A stretch of DNA of 64,000 nucleotides from Hydrogenophaga sp. (GCF_011772445.1 NZ_WVZN01000024.1:26828-90827); one strand, 5' to 3'; counted from the stretch's first letter, positions 1-8,825 are shown. Made by a program: numbers and translations. Notes: generated by a model from the letters alone, not told the origin.

Positions 1-1
1 G

Positions 2-241
2 GCCACCTGGCACGCCAGCACGCGGCCCGTCTCGCTCGATCTCGAACCCGGCGTGAAGTGGCTCGGTCTGGAGGTGCGCGCGCACCGCGAGATCGACCCG
101 GACCACGCCGAGGTGGAGTTCGTTGCGCGTTCGCGCGTCGGCGGGCGCGCCACCCGCCTGCACGAGCGCAGCCGCTTCGTGCGCGAGGGCGGGCACTGGT
201 ATTACCTGGACGGTGACTTCATCACGAAAGACAAGGCATGA
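2..241 (+). CDS. YchJ-like (UPF0225) protein, 3' part only
   Basis: The reading frame is already open at the left edge, so the N-terminus, which in this family carries a Cys-rich SEC-C metal-binding motif, is missing. The visible 79 residues match the central YchJ domain: TWHAS near the start, WLGLEV, then EFVAR, HERSRF and WYYLDG. These patterns are typical of the NTF2-like fold of YchJ. Its function is unknown in the family; a metal-binding accessory role is only inferred. The stop codon overlaps the ATG of the next gene in an ATGA arrangement, so the two are translationally coupled. Confident on family, no claim on role. Confidence 0.8.
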   Translation, partial: ATWHASTRPVSLDLEPGVKWLGLEVRAHREIDPDHAEVEFVARSRVGGRATRLHERSRFVREGGHWYYLDGDFITKDKA

Positions 242-879
242 GCTTCGACGCGGTTCTGTTTGATTGCGACGGCGTACTCGTCGACAGCGAGCCCATCACC
301 AACGGCGTGCTGCGCGAATCGCTCGTCGAGGCCGGCTGGGCGATCACGCGCGAGGAATGCGAGCGCCTGTTCATCGGCCGCGCCGTGCGCGACCTGCGCG
401 AACGCATCGAGACCGAGACCGGCAAGCCCTTCACCGATGCCTGGCTGCAGACCTTCTACACGCGCCGCAATGCGCGTCTCATGGCCGAGCTGCGGGCCAT
501 CGAGGGCGTGCACGACGCGGTGGCGCACCTGCACGCCTTCACGGGCGGACGCATCGCCTGCGCCTCGGGCGCCGACCGGCCCAAGGTGGTGATGCAGCTC
601 GACAAGGTCGGCCTGTCCCGCTTCTTCGGCGACGCCGTCTTCAGCGGCCACGACCTGCCGCGCTCCAAACCCGCGCCCGACGTCTACCTGGCCGCCGCCG
701 CGCACCTGGGCGTGGACCCGACGCGTTGTCTGGTCATCGAGGACACGGCACCCGGCGCCCAGGCCGGCCTGGCGGCGGGTGCCACCGTCTGGGGTTTCTG
801 CACCCAAGGCCACGGCCGCGCTTTCGACGGCTTGCCGGTGGCGCGTGTGTTCCACCACATGCGCGAGTTGCGTCTCTGA
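238..879 (+). CDS. HAD-superfamily phosphatase (beta-phosphoglucomutase-like)
   Basis: This 213-residue protein is a HAD subfamily IA hydrolase. Motif I reads FDCDGVLVDSEP near residue 7, with the first Asp as the nucleophile; a cap domain follows; motif II is the CASGA segment near residue 107; motif III is the Lys in RSKPAPDVYL; motif IV is VIEDTAPGAQAGLAAG. The length and the VDSEP signature fit the beta-phosphoglucomutase/YieH/phosphoglycolate-phosphatase group, acting on small phosphorylated metabolites in the cytoplasm. The exact substrate cannot be read from the sequence. It starts inside the stop codon of the upstream YchJ-like gene. Confidence 0.88.
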   Translation: MSFDAVLFDCDGVLVDSEPITNGVLRESLVEAGWAITREECERLFIGRAVRDLRERIETETGKPFTDAWLQTFYTRRNARLMAELRAIEGVHDAVAHLHAFTGGRIACASGADRPKVVMQLDKVGLSRFFGDAVFSGHDLPRSKPAPDVYLAAAAHLGVDPTRCLVIEDTAPGAQAGLAAGATVWGFCTQGHGRAFDGLPVARVFHHMRELRL

Positions 880-888
880 CGCCGCGCC

Positions 889-2004
889 TCAGTCGCCCCG
901 CCAGATCCGCGAGGCGTCGACGTCCGCCAGCGTGCGGCAACCCGTCAGCGCCATGGCCATCTCCAGTTCCGCACGCAGCAGGTGCAACACGTGCGCCACG
1001 CCCGGTGCGCCGGCGGCGGCCAGGCCGTGCAGCACGGGCCGGCCCACCAGCACGGCCGAGGCGCCCAGGGCCAGGGCCTTGAATACGTCGGTGCCGCGGC
1101 GCACCCCGCCGTCCAGCAGCAGGGGCAGGCGCCCGGCGACGGCGCGCGCGATGGCGGGCAGGGCGACGATGGTGGCGGGCACGGTGTCGAGCACGCGCCC
1201 GCCGTGGTTGGAAACGATCACGCCGGCCAGGCCTTCGTCGGCCGCGCGTGCGGCGTCTTCGGGCGAGAGCACGCCTTTGAGCAGGATGGGCAGCACGGTC
1301 TGCTGGCGCAGCCAGGCGATGTCGCGCCAGGTGAGGGCGGTGTCCACCAGCGGGCTGCCGAACAGCGGCGGCGTACCGGGCGGCGCGGTATGCGGCGGCA
1401 GGCTGTGGGCGCCCTGCAGGTTCACCGCACTCAGCCCGGGCGGCAGCGCGAAGCCGGAGCGCTGCTCGCGGTTGCGCGTGCCGCTCACGGGGGCATCCAC
1501 CGTCACCACCAAGGCGCGGTAGCCGGCCGCTTCCACGCGATGCACCAGTTCGCGGGTGAAGCCGCGGTCGTGCTGCACGTAGAGCTGGAACCACAGCGGC
1601 ACCTTGGCCTGGCGCGCCAGCGACTCCAGCGGCAGGCCGGCCTGTGTGCTCACCACCATGCCCGCGCCCAGGGCCGATGCCGCGAGCACGGTGGCCATTT
1701 CGCCGTCGGGGTGCGCCAGCTGCTGGTAGGCCACGGGGGCCACGAAGACCGGGTGGTCGAAGGCCTGGCCCAGCAGGGTGAGCCGTGTGTGGCCGCCGGC
1801 CAGATCGGCCAGCACGCGCGGCGCCAGGCGCAGGCGCTGGAAGGCGGCCTGGTTCTCGCGCACGGTGATCTCGTCGGCCGCACCGCCCTGCAGCCAGGAC
1901 CAGGCGGCCTGCGTCATGCGCTCGCGCGCCAGGGGCTCGTAGTCGCTGACGGCGGCCACCTCGGGCGGGATGCGCGTCAGGGGCGGCTTCAGGTGTTCGC
2001 CCAT
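889..2004 (-). CDS. FMN-dependent alpha-hydroxy-acid oxidase/dehydrogenase
   Basis: The 371-residue product belongs to the family of glycolate oxidase, L-lactate oxidase and L-lactate dehydrogenase (LldD), which oxidise L-2-hydroxyacids using FMN. Visible are the N-terminal [10 protein letters not shown] segment, the FMN-contacting VVSTQAG and LWFQLYV strands, the active-site SNHGGR motif (catalytic His and substrate-binding Arg) and the phosphate-binding [20 protein letters not shown] loop. I chose the ATG at 2002-2004 because the family N-terminus begins just after it; the open frame continues upstream only inside the neighbouring gene. It overlaps the upstream PiuC-like gene by 16 bases on the same strand, so the two are probably one operon. 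The precise substrate is not determinable. Confidence 0.88.
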   Translation of the reverse strand: MGEHLKPPLTRIPPEVAAVSDYEPLARERMTQAAWSWLQGGAADEITVRENQAAFQRLRLAPRVLADLAGGHTRLTLLGQAFDHPVFVAPVAYQQLAHPDGEMATVLAASALGAGMVVSTQAGLPLESLARQAKVPLWFQLYVQHDRGFTRELVHRVEAAGYRALVVTVDAPVSGTRNREQRSGFALPPGLSAVNLQGAHSLPPHTAPPGTPPLFGSPLVDTALTWRDIAWLRQQTVLPILLKGVLSPEDAARAADEGLAGVIVSNHGGRVLDTVPATIVALPAIARAVAGRLPLLLDGGVRRGTDVFKALALGASAVLVGRPVLHGLAAAGAPGVAHVLHLLRAELEMAMALTGCRTLADVDASRIWRGD

Positions 2005-2669
2005 TGGCGCAGCAGGTTGTGGTACACGCCGGTGAGCTTGTCCAGCGAGGGGTGGCCGGGGGTGTCGCGCGCGAGCTGCTGGATGGCGGTGTCCAGTTCC
2101 AGCATCAGCGCGCGCTGGCTGTCGTCGCGCACCAGGCTCTGGATCCAGAAGAAGGACGCCAGCCGCACACCGCGCGAGACCGGCGTGACATGGTGCAGGC
2201 TGGTGCCGGGGTAGAGCACCAGGTCGCCCGCCGCCAGCTTGGCGCTGTGCTGGCCGAAGCTGTCCTGCACGGTCAGTTCGCCACCCTCGTACTCGTGCGG
2301 TTCGCTGAAAAACAGGGTGGCCGACAAGTCGCTGCGGATGCGGTGCGGCGTACCCGGCACGCTGAAGATGGCCGCGTCCACATGCGCGCCGTACTGGCCG
2401 CCGCCCTGGTAGCGGTTGAAGCGCGGCGGCAGCACCTTCAGCGGCAAGGCGGCCGACATGAAGAGGGGGTGCTGAGCCAGGGCCTGCAGGATCAGGTCGC
2501 CCACCTGCCGTGCCGCGGGCTGGTCGTCGCCGAGCTGCTGGTTGTCCTTGACCTTCGCGGCGAGGTGGCCGGCGGTGGCGCGGCCGTCGGTCCAGTCGGC
2601 CGTCTCCAGCAGTTGGCGGCACTGGCGCACCTGCTCGGGCGTCAGCACCTGGGGAATGCGCAGCATCAT
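1989..2669 (-). CDS. PKHD-type Fe(II)/2-oxoglutarate dioxygenase (PiuC/YbiX-like)
   Basis: This 226-residue protein matches the PiuC/YbiX family, usually 225-227 residues. The start at [10 protein letters not shown] fits the family N-terminus; an ATG one codon later is equally possible. The iron ligands are the HVD motif near residue 96 and a later His in LHHVTPV, with the 2-oxoglutarate-binding Arg in RGVR. Family members are usually iron-regulated and found near TonB-dependent siderophore receptors; none is next to this copy. A Fur-like box lies just upstream, consistent with induction under iron limitation. The real hydroxylation substrate of the family is unknown. Confidence 0.88.
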   Translation of the reverse strand: MMLRIPQVLTPEQVRQCRQLLETADWTDGRATAGHLAAKVKDNQQLGDDQPAARQVGDLILQALAQHPLFMSAALPLKVLPPRFNRYQGGGQYGAHVDAAIFSVPGTPHRIRSDLSATLFFSEPHEYEGGELTVQDSFGQHSAKLAAGDLVLYPGTSLHHVTPVSRGVRLASFFWIQSLVRDDSQRALMLELDTAIQQLARDTPGHPSLDKLTGVYHNLLRQWANT

Positions 2670-2692
2670 GGGCGTCGTGGACCTTGATCGAA

Positions 2693-2707
2693 TGAGAACG
2701 ATTCCCG
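2693..2707 (-). promoter_or_regulatory. Putative Fur box upstream of the piuC-like gene
   Basis: The 15-base segment TGAGAACGATTCCCG, 24 bases upstream of the chosen start, fits the 7-1-7 Fur consensus (TGATAAT-N-ATTATCA) with about four differences. The neighbouring bases extend the AAT...ATT symmetry. The placement is appropriate for iron repression of the dioxygenase/hydroxyacid-oxidase pair. Assignment is by eye. Confidence 0.55.
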
Positions 2708-2724
2708 ATTGTGAGGCCATCGGC

Positions 2725-3747
2725 TCATCGCCGCCGCCACTCCCCCGGCGACTGCCCCGTCCAGGCGCGGAACGCGCGGATGAAGCTCTTCTCGTTGCGG
2801 AACCCCGCCGCCTCGGCCACCTGCTTGATCGGGCGGTCGGTGCGCAGCAGCCACTGGCTAGCGCGCTCGCGCCGCACCTCGTCCTTCAGCGCCTGCAGGC
2901 TGGCGCCTTCCTCTTTCAGTTGCCGGTGCAGCGTGCGGGCCGAGGTGTGCAGCAGGGCGGCCAGGTCGTCGGCGTTGTGCGTGTCCAGCGGCTGGCTGGC
3001 CAGCAACTGGCGCACGCGTTGCACCAGCAGGCGGTCGCGCCGGTAGGAGCGCACCGTCAGCGGCAGCGCGCGCTGCAGCAACTGGCTCATGGCCGCTTCG
3101 TCGCGGCGCAGCGGCAGCGCCAGGTAGCGCGCGTCGAAGGCGATCGCACCCTCGTCGGTGCCGAAGCGGGCCGGGGCGTCGAACAGCACCGGGTAGGCGT
3201 CGACGTGCGGCGGTGGCGCATAGGGGAAGCGCGCCTCCAGCAGCGGGATGCGCGAGTCCACGAACCAGGCCGCCAGGCCATGGATGTTGCGCAGCACCGA
3301 GACCACGCACAGCTCGGTGAGCGGGCCCGGGTCGTGGTGCAGGCGCAGCACGATCTCGGCGCGTTCGCCGCTGGTCTCCACGTTCAGCGCGACGGCCTCG
3401 GCCAGCAGCCCGTGGTGGCGGCACCAGCGCTTGAGCGCCACGCCCAGCGTGGGCGCCGACAAGGAGGCCCGCCCCAGCAGCCCGTAGCTGCCCCAGGGCA
3501 GGGCGCGCTCGAAGCAGCCCAGGGCCTCGTCGTCCAGCTCGCGCATGGCGGCGTACGACACGGCCTCCATCTGCGCGGCCGTGATGCGCGCGCGCGGATC
3601 GTTCAGGTCGGCTGGCGGAATTTGTGCCTGAGCCAGCGCGTTCGACGGGTCCATCCCGCGCGCCCGGTAGGCCAGCGCCATGGCCTTGACGAGCGCCATG
3701 GGCGTGAGGGCGGGGCCCTGCAGCAGATCGGGGTTGTCGGTGGCCAC
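2725..3747 (-). CDS. AraC-family transcriptional regulator (OruR-like)
   Basis: The product (about 340 residues from a GTG start) has an N-terminal arabinose-binding-type domain ([20 protein letters not shown] onward) and a C-terminal AraC/XylS double helix-turn-helix. The latter includes [18 protein letters not shown], then [22 protein letters not shown] and [12 protein letters not shown] at the very end. This arrangement is that of OruR/ArgR-like regulators. The start is uncertain: ATG at 3699 and a longer ATG form at 3849 are also open, but the GTG at 3747 gives the usual length and does not run into the divergent gene's promoter. It is divergent from the leucine-catabolic cluster, which it may regulate; that is inference. 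Confidence 0.82.
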   Translation of the reverse strand: MATDNPDLLQGPALTPMALVKAMALAYRARGMDPSNALAQAQIPPADLNDPRARITAAQMEAVSYAAMRELDDEALGCFERALPWGSYGLLGRASLSAPTLGVALKRWCRHHGLLAEAVALNVETSGERAEIVLRLHHDPGPLTELCVVSVLRNIHGLAAWFVDSRIPLLEARFPYAPPPHVDAYPVLFDAPARFGTDEGAIAFDARYLALPLRRDEAAMSQLLQRALPLTVRSYRRDRLLVQRVRQLLASQPLDTHNADDLAALLHTSARTLHRQLKEEGASLQALKDEVRRERASQWLLRTDRPIKQVAEAAGFRNEKSFIRAFRAWTGQSPGEWRRR

Positions 3748-3866
3748 CGCAGGAGTGTGCCAGCAAGCCACCGAAGTGGCGCGATTTGCAACCGCCTTGG
3801 CGCCCGGCCCCTTGCGCCCCGGGTGTACCCTCCCCCCTCGTTCGCCCACACAAGACGAGACCGGCC
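3748..3866. promoter_or_regulatory. Divergent promoter region, araC-type gene / liuB
   Basis: This 119-base gap separates the AraC-type regulator from the carboxylase operon and must contain the promoters of both. A small inverted repeat, GCCAC-CGAA-GTGGC at 3767-3780, is visible; no convincing -35/-10 pair stands out. The gap is the likely target of the divergent regulator. Confidence 0.35.
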
Positions 3867-5474
3867 ATGTCCATCCTGGAGACCAAACTCAACCCCCGAT
3901 CGGCCGACTTCCAGGCCAACGCCGAGGCCATGCGCGCCCAGGTGGAGGACCTGAAGGTCCAGCTCGCCAAGGCCGCGCAAGGCGGCGGCGAGGCCGCGCG
4001 CGCCAAGCACGTCAAGCGCGGCAAGCTGCTGCCGCGCGACCGCGTGCAGATGCTGCTGGACCCGGGCACGCCTTTCCTGGAACTGGCTCCCCTGGCCGCG
4101 CACGGCATGTACCACGGCGACGCGCCCTGCGCCGGCCTGATCGCCGGCATCGGCCGCGTCAGCGGGGTCGACTGCCTCATCGTCTGCAACGACGCCACGG
4201 TGAAGGGCGGCACCTACTACCCGATGACGGTGAAGAAGCACCTGCGCGCGCAGGAGATCGCCATGCAGAACCACCTGCCCTGCATCTACCTGGTGGACTC
4301 GGGCGGCGCCAACCTGCCCAACCAGGACGAGGTCTTCCCCGACCGCGAGCACTTCGGCCGCATCTTCTACAACCAGGCCAACATGAGCGCGCAGGGCATC
4401 CCGCAGATCGCGGTGGTCATGGGCTCGTGCACGGCCGGTGGCGCCTACGTGCCCGCCATGAGCGACGAGACCATCATCGTCAAGAACCAGGGCACCATCT
4501 TCCTGGGTGGCCCGCCGCTGGTGAAGGCCGCCATCGGCGAGATCGTGAGCGCCGAAGACCTGGGCGGCGGCGACGTGCACACGCGCCTCTCGGGCGTGGC
4601 CGATCACCTGGCGCAGAACGACGCGCACGCCATCGCGCTGGCGCGCCAGGCCGTGGCCACGCTCAACCACCGCAAGGAGGTGGCGCAGGCGCTGATCGAG
4701 CCGCGCGCGCCCAGGTACGCGCCGGAGGAAATCTACGGCGTCATCCCCACCGACACGCGCAAGCCGTACGACGTGCGTGAGGTCATCGCGCGCCTGGTGG
4801 ACGGCTCGGCGTTCCACGAGTTCAAGGCGCGCTACGGCGCCACCCTGGTCTGCGGCTTCGCGCACATCGAGGGCATGCCCATCGGCATCGTGGCCAACAA
4901 CGGCGTGCTGTTCTCGGAGAGCGCGCTGAAGGGCGCGCACTTCATCGAGCTGTGCGGCCAGCGCAAGGTGCCGCTGCTGTTCCTGCAGAACATCACCGGC
5001 TTCATGGTGGGCCGCAAGTACGAAAGCGAAGGCATCGCGCGCCACGGCGCCAAGATGGTGACGGCCGTGGCCACGGTGCAGGTGCCCAAGTTCACCGTCA
5101 TCATCGGCGGCAGCTACGGCGCGGGCAACTACGGCATGTGCGGGCGCGCCTACAGCCCGCGCTTTCTCTGGATGTGGCCCAACGCGCGCATCAGCGTCAT
5201 GGGCGGCGAGCAGGCCGCGAGCGTGCTGGCCACCGTCAAGCGCGACGGCATCGAGGCCAAGGGCGGATCCTGGAGCGCGGAGGAAGAGGCGAAGTTCAAG
5301 CAGCCCCTGCTCGACCAGTTCGCGCACCAGTCGCACCCGTACTTCTCCAGCGCGCGCCTGTGGGACGACGGCGTGATCGACCCGGCCGACACGCGCCGCG
5401 TGCTGGCCCTGGCCATGTCGGCCACGCTGAACGCGCCGATCGGCGAGCCGAAATTTGGTGTGTTCCGCATGTGA
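3867..5474 (+). CDS. liuB: 3-methylcrotonyl-CoA carboxylase beta (carboxyltransferase) subunit
   Basis: The 535-residue protein is the biotin-dependent carboxyltransferase subunit of methylcrotonyl-CoA carboxylase, step four of leucine degradation. It begins [15 protein letters not shown], as family members do, and contains the two crotonase-type subdomains with the characteristic [37 protein letters not shown] and [22 protein letters not shown] segments. Its length equals the family norm; the ATG at 3867 was chosen although the frame is open for 81 bases upstream. The alpha subunit is encoded at 9448-11457, separated by a toxin-antitoxin pair and four other genes. Propionyl- or acetyl-CoA carboxyltransferases are related, but the overall gene set supports methylcrotonyl-CoA. 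Confidence 0.94.
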   Translation: MSILETKLNPRSADFQANAEAMRAQVEDLKVQLAKAAQGGGEAARAKHVKRGKLLPRDRVQMLLDPGTPFLELAPLAAHGMYHGDAPCAGLIAGIGRVSGVDCLIVCNDATVKGGTYYPMTVKKHLRAQEIAMQNHLPCIYLVDSGGANLPNQDEVFPDREHFGRIFYNQANMSAQGIPQIAVVMGSCTAGGAYVPAMSDETIIVKNQGTIFLGGPPLVKAAIGEIVSAEDLGGGDVHTRLSGVADHLAQNDAHAIALARQAVATLNHRKEVAQALIEPRAPRYAPEEIYGVIPTDTRKPYDVREVIARLVDGSAFHEFKARYGATLVCGFAHIEGMPIGIVANNGVLFSESALKGAHFIELCGQRKVPLLFLQNITGFMVGRKYESEGIARHGAKMVTAVATVQVPKFTVIIGGSYGAGNYGMCGRAYSPRFLWMWPNARISVMGGEQAASVLATVKRDGIEAKGGSWSAEEEAKFKQPLLDQFAHQSHPYFSSARLWDDGVIDPADTRRVLALAMSATLNAPIGEPKFGVFRM

Positions 5475-5504
5475 TGTGTATGATTTCGCATTTTCATACA
5501 CATC
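5455..5504 (+). promoter_or_regulatory. Promoter/operator of the vapBC module
   Basis: A -35-like TTGGTG (5455-5460) and a -10-like TATGAT (5479-5484) are separated by 18 bases. An 11-base perfect inverted repeat (GATGTGTATGA at 5473-5483 and its complement at 5494-5504, 10-base spacer) covers the -10 and the liuB stop codon. This is the usual layout for autorepression by a VapBC complex. There is no T-run, so it is not read as a terminator. Confidence 0.65.
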
Positions 5505-5517
5505 AAAGGTGGGTCGC

Positions 5518-5847
5518 ATGCGAACGAACATCGATATCGACGATGACTTGATGGCCGCCGCCATGGAGGCGGGCGGCTTCAAGACCAAGAAGGAGGCGGT
5601 CGAAGAAGGCTTGCGGCTCGTGCGTCGCCGCAAGGTGTACGACGGCTTGCTGGCCTTGCGCGGCAAGCTCCAGTGGGACGACTCCGACGAGGGCTGGGCG
5701 CAGGCCCTTGAAGAGGGCGCCCCCACACTCACGGTGCAAGAGCCGGTGCCGTCCTATGCCGCAACTGGCAAGGCCGCCTCTGCGGGTAAGGCCCAACCGG
5801 CGAAGCCAGGCAAGGCCTCGGCCCGCGCGCGGAGCAAGCGCCCATGA
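5518..5847 (+). CDS. vapB: VapB-type antitoxin
   Basis: The 109-residue protein begins MRTNIDIDDDLMAAAM and continues with TKKEAVEEGLRLV. This is a ribbon-helix-helix DNA-binding domain of the VapB type, with the conserved N-terminal beta strand and a KKEAVEEGL helix. The C-terminal 40 residues are Ala/Lys/Pro-rich and probably disordered, the part that would wrap around the toxin. It is longer than most VapB proteins (about 60-90 residues). The ATG at 5518 was preferred because the upstream in-frame extension would overlap the operator palindrome. It overlaps the toxin gene by four bases (ATGA). Confidence 0.85.
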   Translation: MRTNIDIDDDLMAAAMEAGGFKTKKEAVEEGLRLVRRRKVYDGLLALRGKLQWDDSDEGWAQALEEGAPTLTVQEPVPSYAATGKAASAGKAQPAKPGKASARARSKRP

Positions 5848-6245
5848 TCCTGGTGGATTCCAGCGTCTGGATCGACTTCTTCCGGGGCGGGCACAGCGCA
5901 CCGTCACTGGTGTTGGCGCAATGCCTGGGCGATTCCAGCCGGGAGCTCGGCATGCCCGACCTCGTCCTGTTCGAGGTGATGCGGGGATTCCGGAGCGGCC
6001 CTCTGATGCGGGAGGCGCAGGCCTTGATGGGCGCCTTGCCGCAGGTGGAGATTGGCGGTGCGGACAACGCACTGCAGGCCGCCGAACACTACCGCCGCCT
6101 GCGCGCCAAGGGGCGCACCGTTCGCAGCCCCATCGACGTGCTGCTGGCGAGCTACTGCATGACGCACGGTCACGTGCTGCTGCACCGAGACGCCGACTTC
6201 GAGTCGCTCAAGGACCTGGGAGGCCTGGACACATGGCCGCACTGA
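5844..6245 (+). CDS. vapC: VapC-type PIN-domain ribonuclease toxin
   Basis: The 133-residue PIN-domain protein starts MILVDSSVWIDFFRG, giving the first acidic metal ligand at Asp5. The second is in LVLFEVMRGF, the third in SPIDVLLASY and the fourth near LLHRDADFESL. VapC toxins are Mg-dependent endoribonucleases cutting tRNA or rRNA, neutralised by the cognate VapB encoded immediately upstream. All four acidic positions are present, so the toxin looks intact. Its 3' end overlaps the next gene by 13 bases, showing that the pair is fused into the transcription unit of the leucine cluster. Confidence 0.88.
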   Translation: MILVDSSVWIDFFRGGHSAPSLVLAQCLGDSSRELGMPDLVLFEVMRGFRSGPLMREAQALMGALPQVEIGGADNALQAAEHYRRLRAKGRTVRSPIDVLLASYCMTHGHVLLHRDADFESLKDLGGLDTWPH

Positions 6246-6760
6246 GCCCCTGGCGTGGCCACTTCCTCACGTTCGCGCGCTACCACGCCTGGGCCACGCG
6301 GCGCCTGCTGGACGCGGTGGCGCCCTTGAGCGACGAGGCCTACCGCCGCGACGTCGGCCTGTTCTTCAAAAGCGTGCACGGCACGCTGAACCACCTGCTG
6401 GTGGGCGAGACCTTGCTGTGGTTCCGCCGCTTCGCGCACGGCGAATCTCCCGCGCTCAAGCTGGACATGGAGGCCGAGCCCGACCGCGCGCGGCTCGCGC
6501 AGGCGGTGCTGGATGGCGCGATGGCCTGGGAAGCGGCCATCTCGGCCTGGCCGGCCGAGCGCTTCGATGGCCGCATCCGCTACACCCGAATGACGGGCGC
6601 CGTGGTGGGCCTGCCGTTCGCGCCGACCCTGGCCCATGTGTTCAACCACGCCACGCACCACCGCGGCCAGATCACGGCGGCGCTCACCCTGCTCGGGCAG
6701 CCCGGTCCCGAGCTCGACCTCGTGTACTTCCTGCAGATGCAGGAAGCCCAGACCGGCTGA
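6233..6760 (+). CDS. DinB-family protein
   Basis: The 175-residue protein has the four-helix DinB/YfiT-like fold signature: FLTFARYHAWATRRLLDAV at the N-terminus, an HLLVGETLW-type His segment, and the FNHATHHRGQI motif near the C-terminus supplying two more metal-ligand His residues. DinB-like proteins are metal-dependent, often thiol-linked enzymes of unknown substrate. The ATG at 6233 lies 13 bases inside vapC, indicating coupling. Nothing indicates a direct role in leucine breakdown. Confidence 0.85.
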   Translation: MAALSPWRGHFLTFARYHAWATRRLLDAVAPLSDEAYRRDVGLFFKSVHGTLNHLLVGETLLWFRRFAHGESPALKLDMEAEPDRARLAQAVLDGAMAWEAAISAWPAERFDGRIRYTRMTGAVVGLPFAPTLAHVFNHATHHRGQITAALTLLGQPGPELDLVYFLQMQEAQTG

Positions 6761-6787
6761 AGCCGGCGCCACCATGGAGACAAGCCC

Positions 6788-7924
6788 TTGGACACCACGA
6801 TCTACGACACCCCCGAACACCAGACCCTGCGCGAGCAGGTGGCGCGTTTCATCGCGCGCGAGGTGGAGCCGCACGCCCAGGCCTGGGAAGAGCGCGGCAT
6901 GGTGCCGCGCGAGGTGCTGCGCCGCATGGGCCAGGCCGGCCTGCTGGGCATCGCCTTCGAAGGCGAATACGGTGGCGGCGACGCGGACGCGCTGACCAAC
7001 CTCGTGTTCGCCGAGGCGCTGTCGCAAAGCACCTTCGCGGGCTTCGTCATCACCGTGCTGGTGCACACCGACATGGCCGGTCCGCACCTGCACCACGCCG
7101 GCAACGCCGCGCAGAAAGCGAAGCACTTGCCCAAGGTCTGCGCAGGCGAGTCGATCTGCGCGGTGGCCATCACCGAGCCCGGCGCGGGCTCCGACGTCGC
7201 CGGCATACGCACGCGCGCCGTGCGCGACGGCGACGACTGGGTCATCAACGGCACCAAGATGTTCATCACCAACGGCGTGCACGCCGACCTCTACTTCGTC
7301 GCGGCCAAGACCGGACCGGGCAAGCGCGAGGTCTCGATGTTCATCGTCGAGAAAGGCACGCCCGGCTTCACCGTGGGCCGCGCCCTGCACAAGACGGGCT
7401 GGCTCAGCTCCGACACCGCCGAGCTGGTGTTCGACAAGGTGCGCGTGCCCGCGGCCAACCTGCTGGGCGAGGAGGGCAAAGGCTTCTACGCCGTCATGAA
7501 GAACTTCCAGACCGAGCGCATTGCCCTGGGCGCCATGGCCGTGGGCCACTGCCAGCGCGCTTTGCAGCTCACGCTGGACCACGTGCGCCAGCGCCAGGCC
7601 TTCGGCGGGCCGCTGTGGGACCAGCAAGTCATCCGCCAGCGCCTGTCCATGCTCGACGCCAAGGTGCGCGCGGCCCGGCAGTTCATGTACCACTGCGCCT
7701 GGGCCGTCACGCAAGGCAAAGACATCGTGCAGGACGTGTCCATGCTCAAGGCCCTCACCGGCGAGCTGGTGAACGAGGTGGTGCAGACCTGCCAGCAGTT
7801 CCACGGCGGCATGGGCTTCATCCGCGAGACGGCGATCGAACGCCTGTGGCGCGACGCGCGCGTGCTGGCCATCGGCGGCGGCGCGACCGAGGTGATGCTG
7901 GAAGAAGTGGCAAAGAGGTATTGA
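6788..7924 (+). CDS. Acyl-CoA dehydrogenase with isovaleryl-CoA/long-chain-type catalytic Glu
   Basis: The 378-residue flavoprotein has the acyl-CoA dehydrogenase N-terminal, middle (AITEPGAGSDVAG and GTKMFITNG) and C-terminal (QTCQQFHGGMGFIRE) domains. It begins with TTG preceded by GGAGA seven bases upstream. The catalytic Glu of medium/short-chain enzymes, normally in a YEG motif, is replaced: here the segment near residue 363 reads IGGGATEV. A Glu is instead present at about residue 243 in QTERIALGAM, the position used by isovaleryl-CoA and long-chain acyl-CoA dehydrogenases. With its place beside liuB, liuC and liuD, an isovaleryl- or related branched acyl-CoA substrate is likely but unproven. 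Confidence 0.88.
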   Translation: MDTTIYDTPEHQTLREQVARFIAREVEPHAQAWEERGMVPREVLRRMGQAGLLGIAFEGEYGGGDADALTNLVFAEALSQSTFAGFVITVLVHTDMAGPHLHHAGNAAQKAKHLPKVCAGESICAVAITEPGAGSDVAGIRTRAVRDGDDWVINGTKMFITNGVHADLYFVAAKTGPGKREVSMFIVEKGTPGFTVGRALHKTGWLSSDTAELVFDKVRVPAANLLGEEGKGFYAVMKNFQTERIALGAMAVGHCQRALQLTLDHVRQRQAFGGPLWDQQVIRQRLSMLDAKVRAARQFMYHCAWAVTQGKDIVQDVSMLKALTGELVNEVVQTCQQFHGGMGFIRETAIERLWRDARVLAIGGGATEVMLEEVAKRY

Positions 7925-7925
7925 G

Positions 7926-8708
7926 ATGAGCGACGTGATCGATGTGTCCCGCCCCTGCGCCCACGTGGCGCGCGTGTGGCTCAACCGCCCCGACGTGCGC
8001 AACGCCTTCAACGACGAGGTGATCGCCGCGCTCACGCGCACCTTCGAATCCCTGTCGCAGGACAAGGACCTGCGCGTGGTGGTGCTCGGCGCGCACGGCA
8101 AGGCCTTCTGCGCCGGCGCCGACCTGAACTGGATGAAGGCCATGGCCGGCTACTCGTGGGACGAGAACCGCGCCGACGCGCAGCGCCTGGCCGACATGCT
8201 CTGGACCCTGGACCAGTGCCCCGTGCCCGTGGTGGGCCGTGTGCAGGGCGACTGCTACGCCGGCGGCATGGGCCTGGCGGCCATCTGCGACGTGCTGGTG
8301 GCCGTGGAGGGCGCGACGTTCTGCCTGTCCGAAGCGCGCCTGGGCCTGCTGCCCGCCACCATCAGCCCCTACGTCATCCGCGCGATGGGCGCACAGGCCG
8401 CGCGCCGCTACATGGTCACGGCCGAGCGCTTCAGCGCCGCGCAGGCGCATGCGCTGGGCATGGTGCACGAACTGGCCACGCCCGACACGCTGGATGCCCA
8501 GGTCGACGAGATCGTCACCACGCTCGTGAACAACGGTCCCGCCGCCGCACGCGCCTGCAAGGCCCTGGTGCGCGACGTGGCGGGCCAGCCGCTCACCGCC
8601 GAACTGCGCGCCGACACCGCGCGCCGCATCGCCGACATCCGCGCCAGCGACGAAGGCCGCGAAGGCCTGGCCTCCTTCCTGAACAAGCGCGCGCCCAACT
8701 GGTTGTGA
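7926..8708 (+). CDS. liuC: Enoyl-CoA hydratase/isomerase family, probable methylglutaconyl-CoA hydratase
   Basis: The 260-residue crotonase-fold protein carries the oxyanion-hole motif HGKAFCAGADLNWMKAM near residue 60 and the second active-site loop around CYAGGMGLAAICDVLVA and SEARLGLLPA. The ADLNWM sequence is characteristic of 3-methylglutaconyl-CoA hydratases of the leucine pathway. The ATG follows the acyl-CoA dehydrogenase stop by one base. Context with both methylcrotonyl-CoA carboxylase subunits and HMG-CoA lyase supports the LiuC assignment; a general enoyl-CoA hydratase remains the alternative. Confidence 0.86.
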   Translation: MSDVIDVSRPCAHVARVWLNRPDVRNAFNDEVIAALTRTFESLSQDKDLRVVVLGAHGKAFCAGADLNWMKAMAGYSWDENRADAQRLADMLWTLDQCPVPVVGRVQGDCYAGGMGLAAICDVLVAVEGATFCLSEARLGLLPATISPYVIRAMGAQAARRYMVTAERFSAAQAHALGMVHELATPDTLDAQVDEIVTTLVNNGPAAARACKALVRDVAGQPLTAELRADTARRIADIRASDEGREGLASFLNKRAPNWL

Positions 8709-8711
8709 GAT

Positions 8712-8815
8712 GAAGCACCCCCCGCGCCGCTTCGCGGCTCCCCCCTCTCTCGCCTGCGGCGGGAGTGGGGCGCACCCAGAGGCCTGGCAAAGCCAGTTCC
8801 TCGGGAGCCCTGGAG
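8712..8815. repeat. GC-rich intergenic repeat, copy 1
   Basis: After the liuC stop, the 110-base gap holds a C-rich arm (CACCCCCCGCGCCGCTTCGC), a G-rich middle and a final GGCCTGGCAAAGCCAG...CCTGGA block. A second, clearly related element sits between ahcY and tlyA at 43040-43125 with the same order of blocks. Both lie between a stop codon and the next start in the same orientation. It can fold into GC hairpins. The function is unknown. Confidence 0.65.
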
Positions 8816-8825
8816 GCAACGCGAC

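Noticed and set aside
889-2622. 577-codon version of the hydroxyacid oxidase
   Set aside because: The first 206 codons are an out-of-frame reading of the PiuC-like gene; the oxidase domain begins at the internal ATG at 2004.
2725-3849. 374-residue version of the AraC-type regulator
   Set aside because: The N-terminal 34 residues are unlike the family and would overlap the promoter of the divergent carboxylase gene.
3603-5732. 709-codon minus-strand frame
   Set aside because: Shadow of liuB with no recognisable motif; crosses the vapBC operator and the araC-type gene out of frame.
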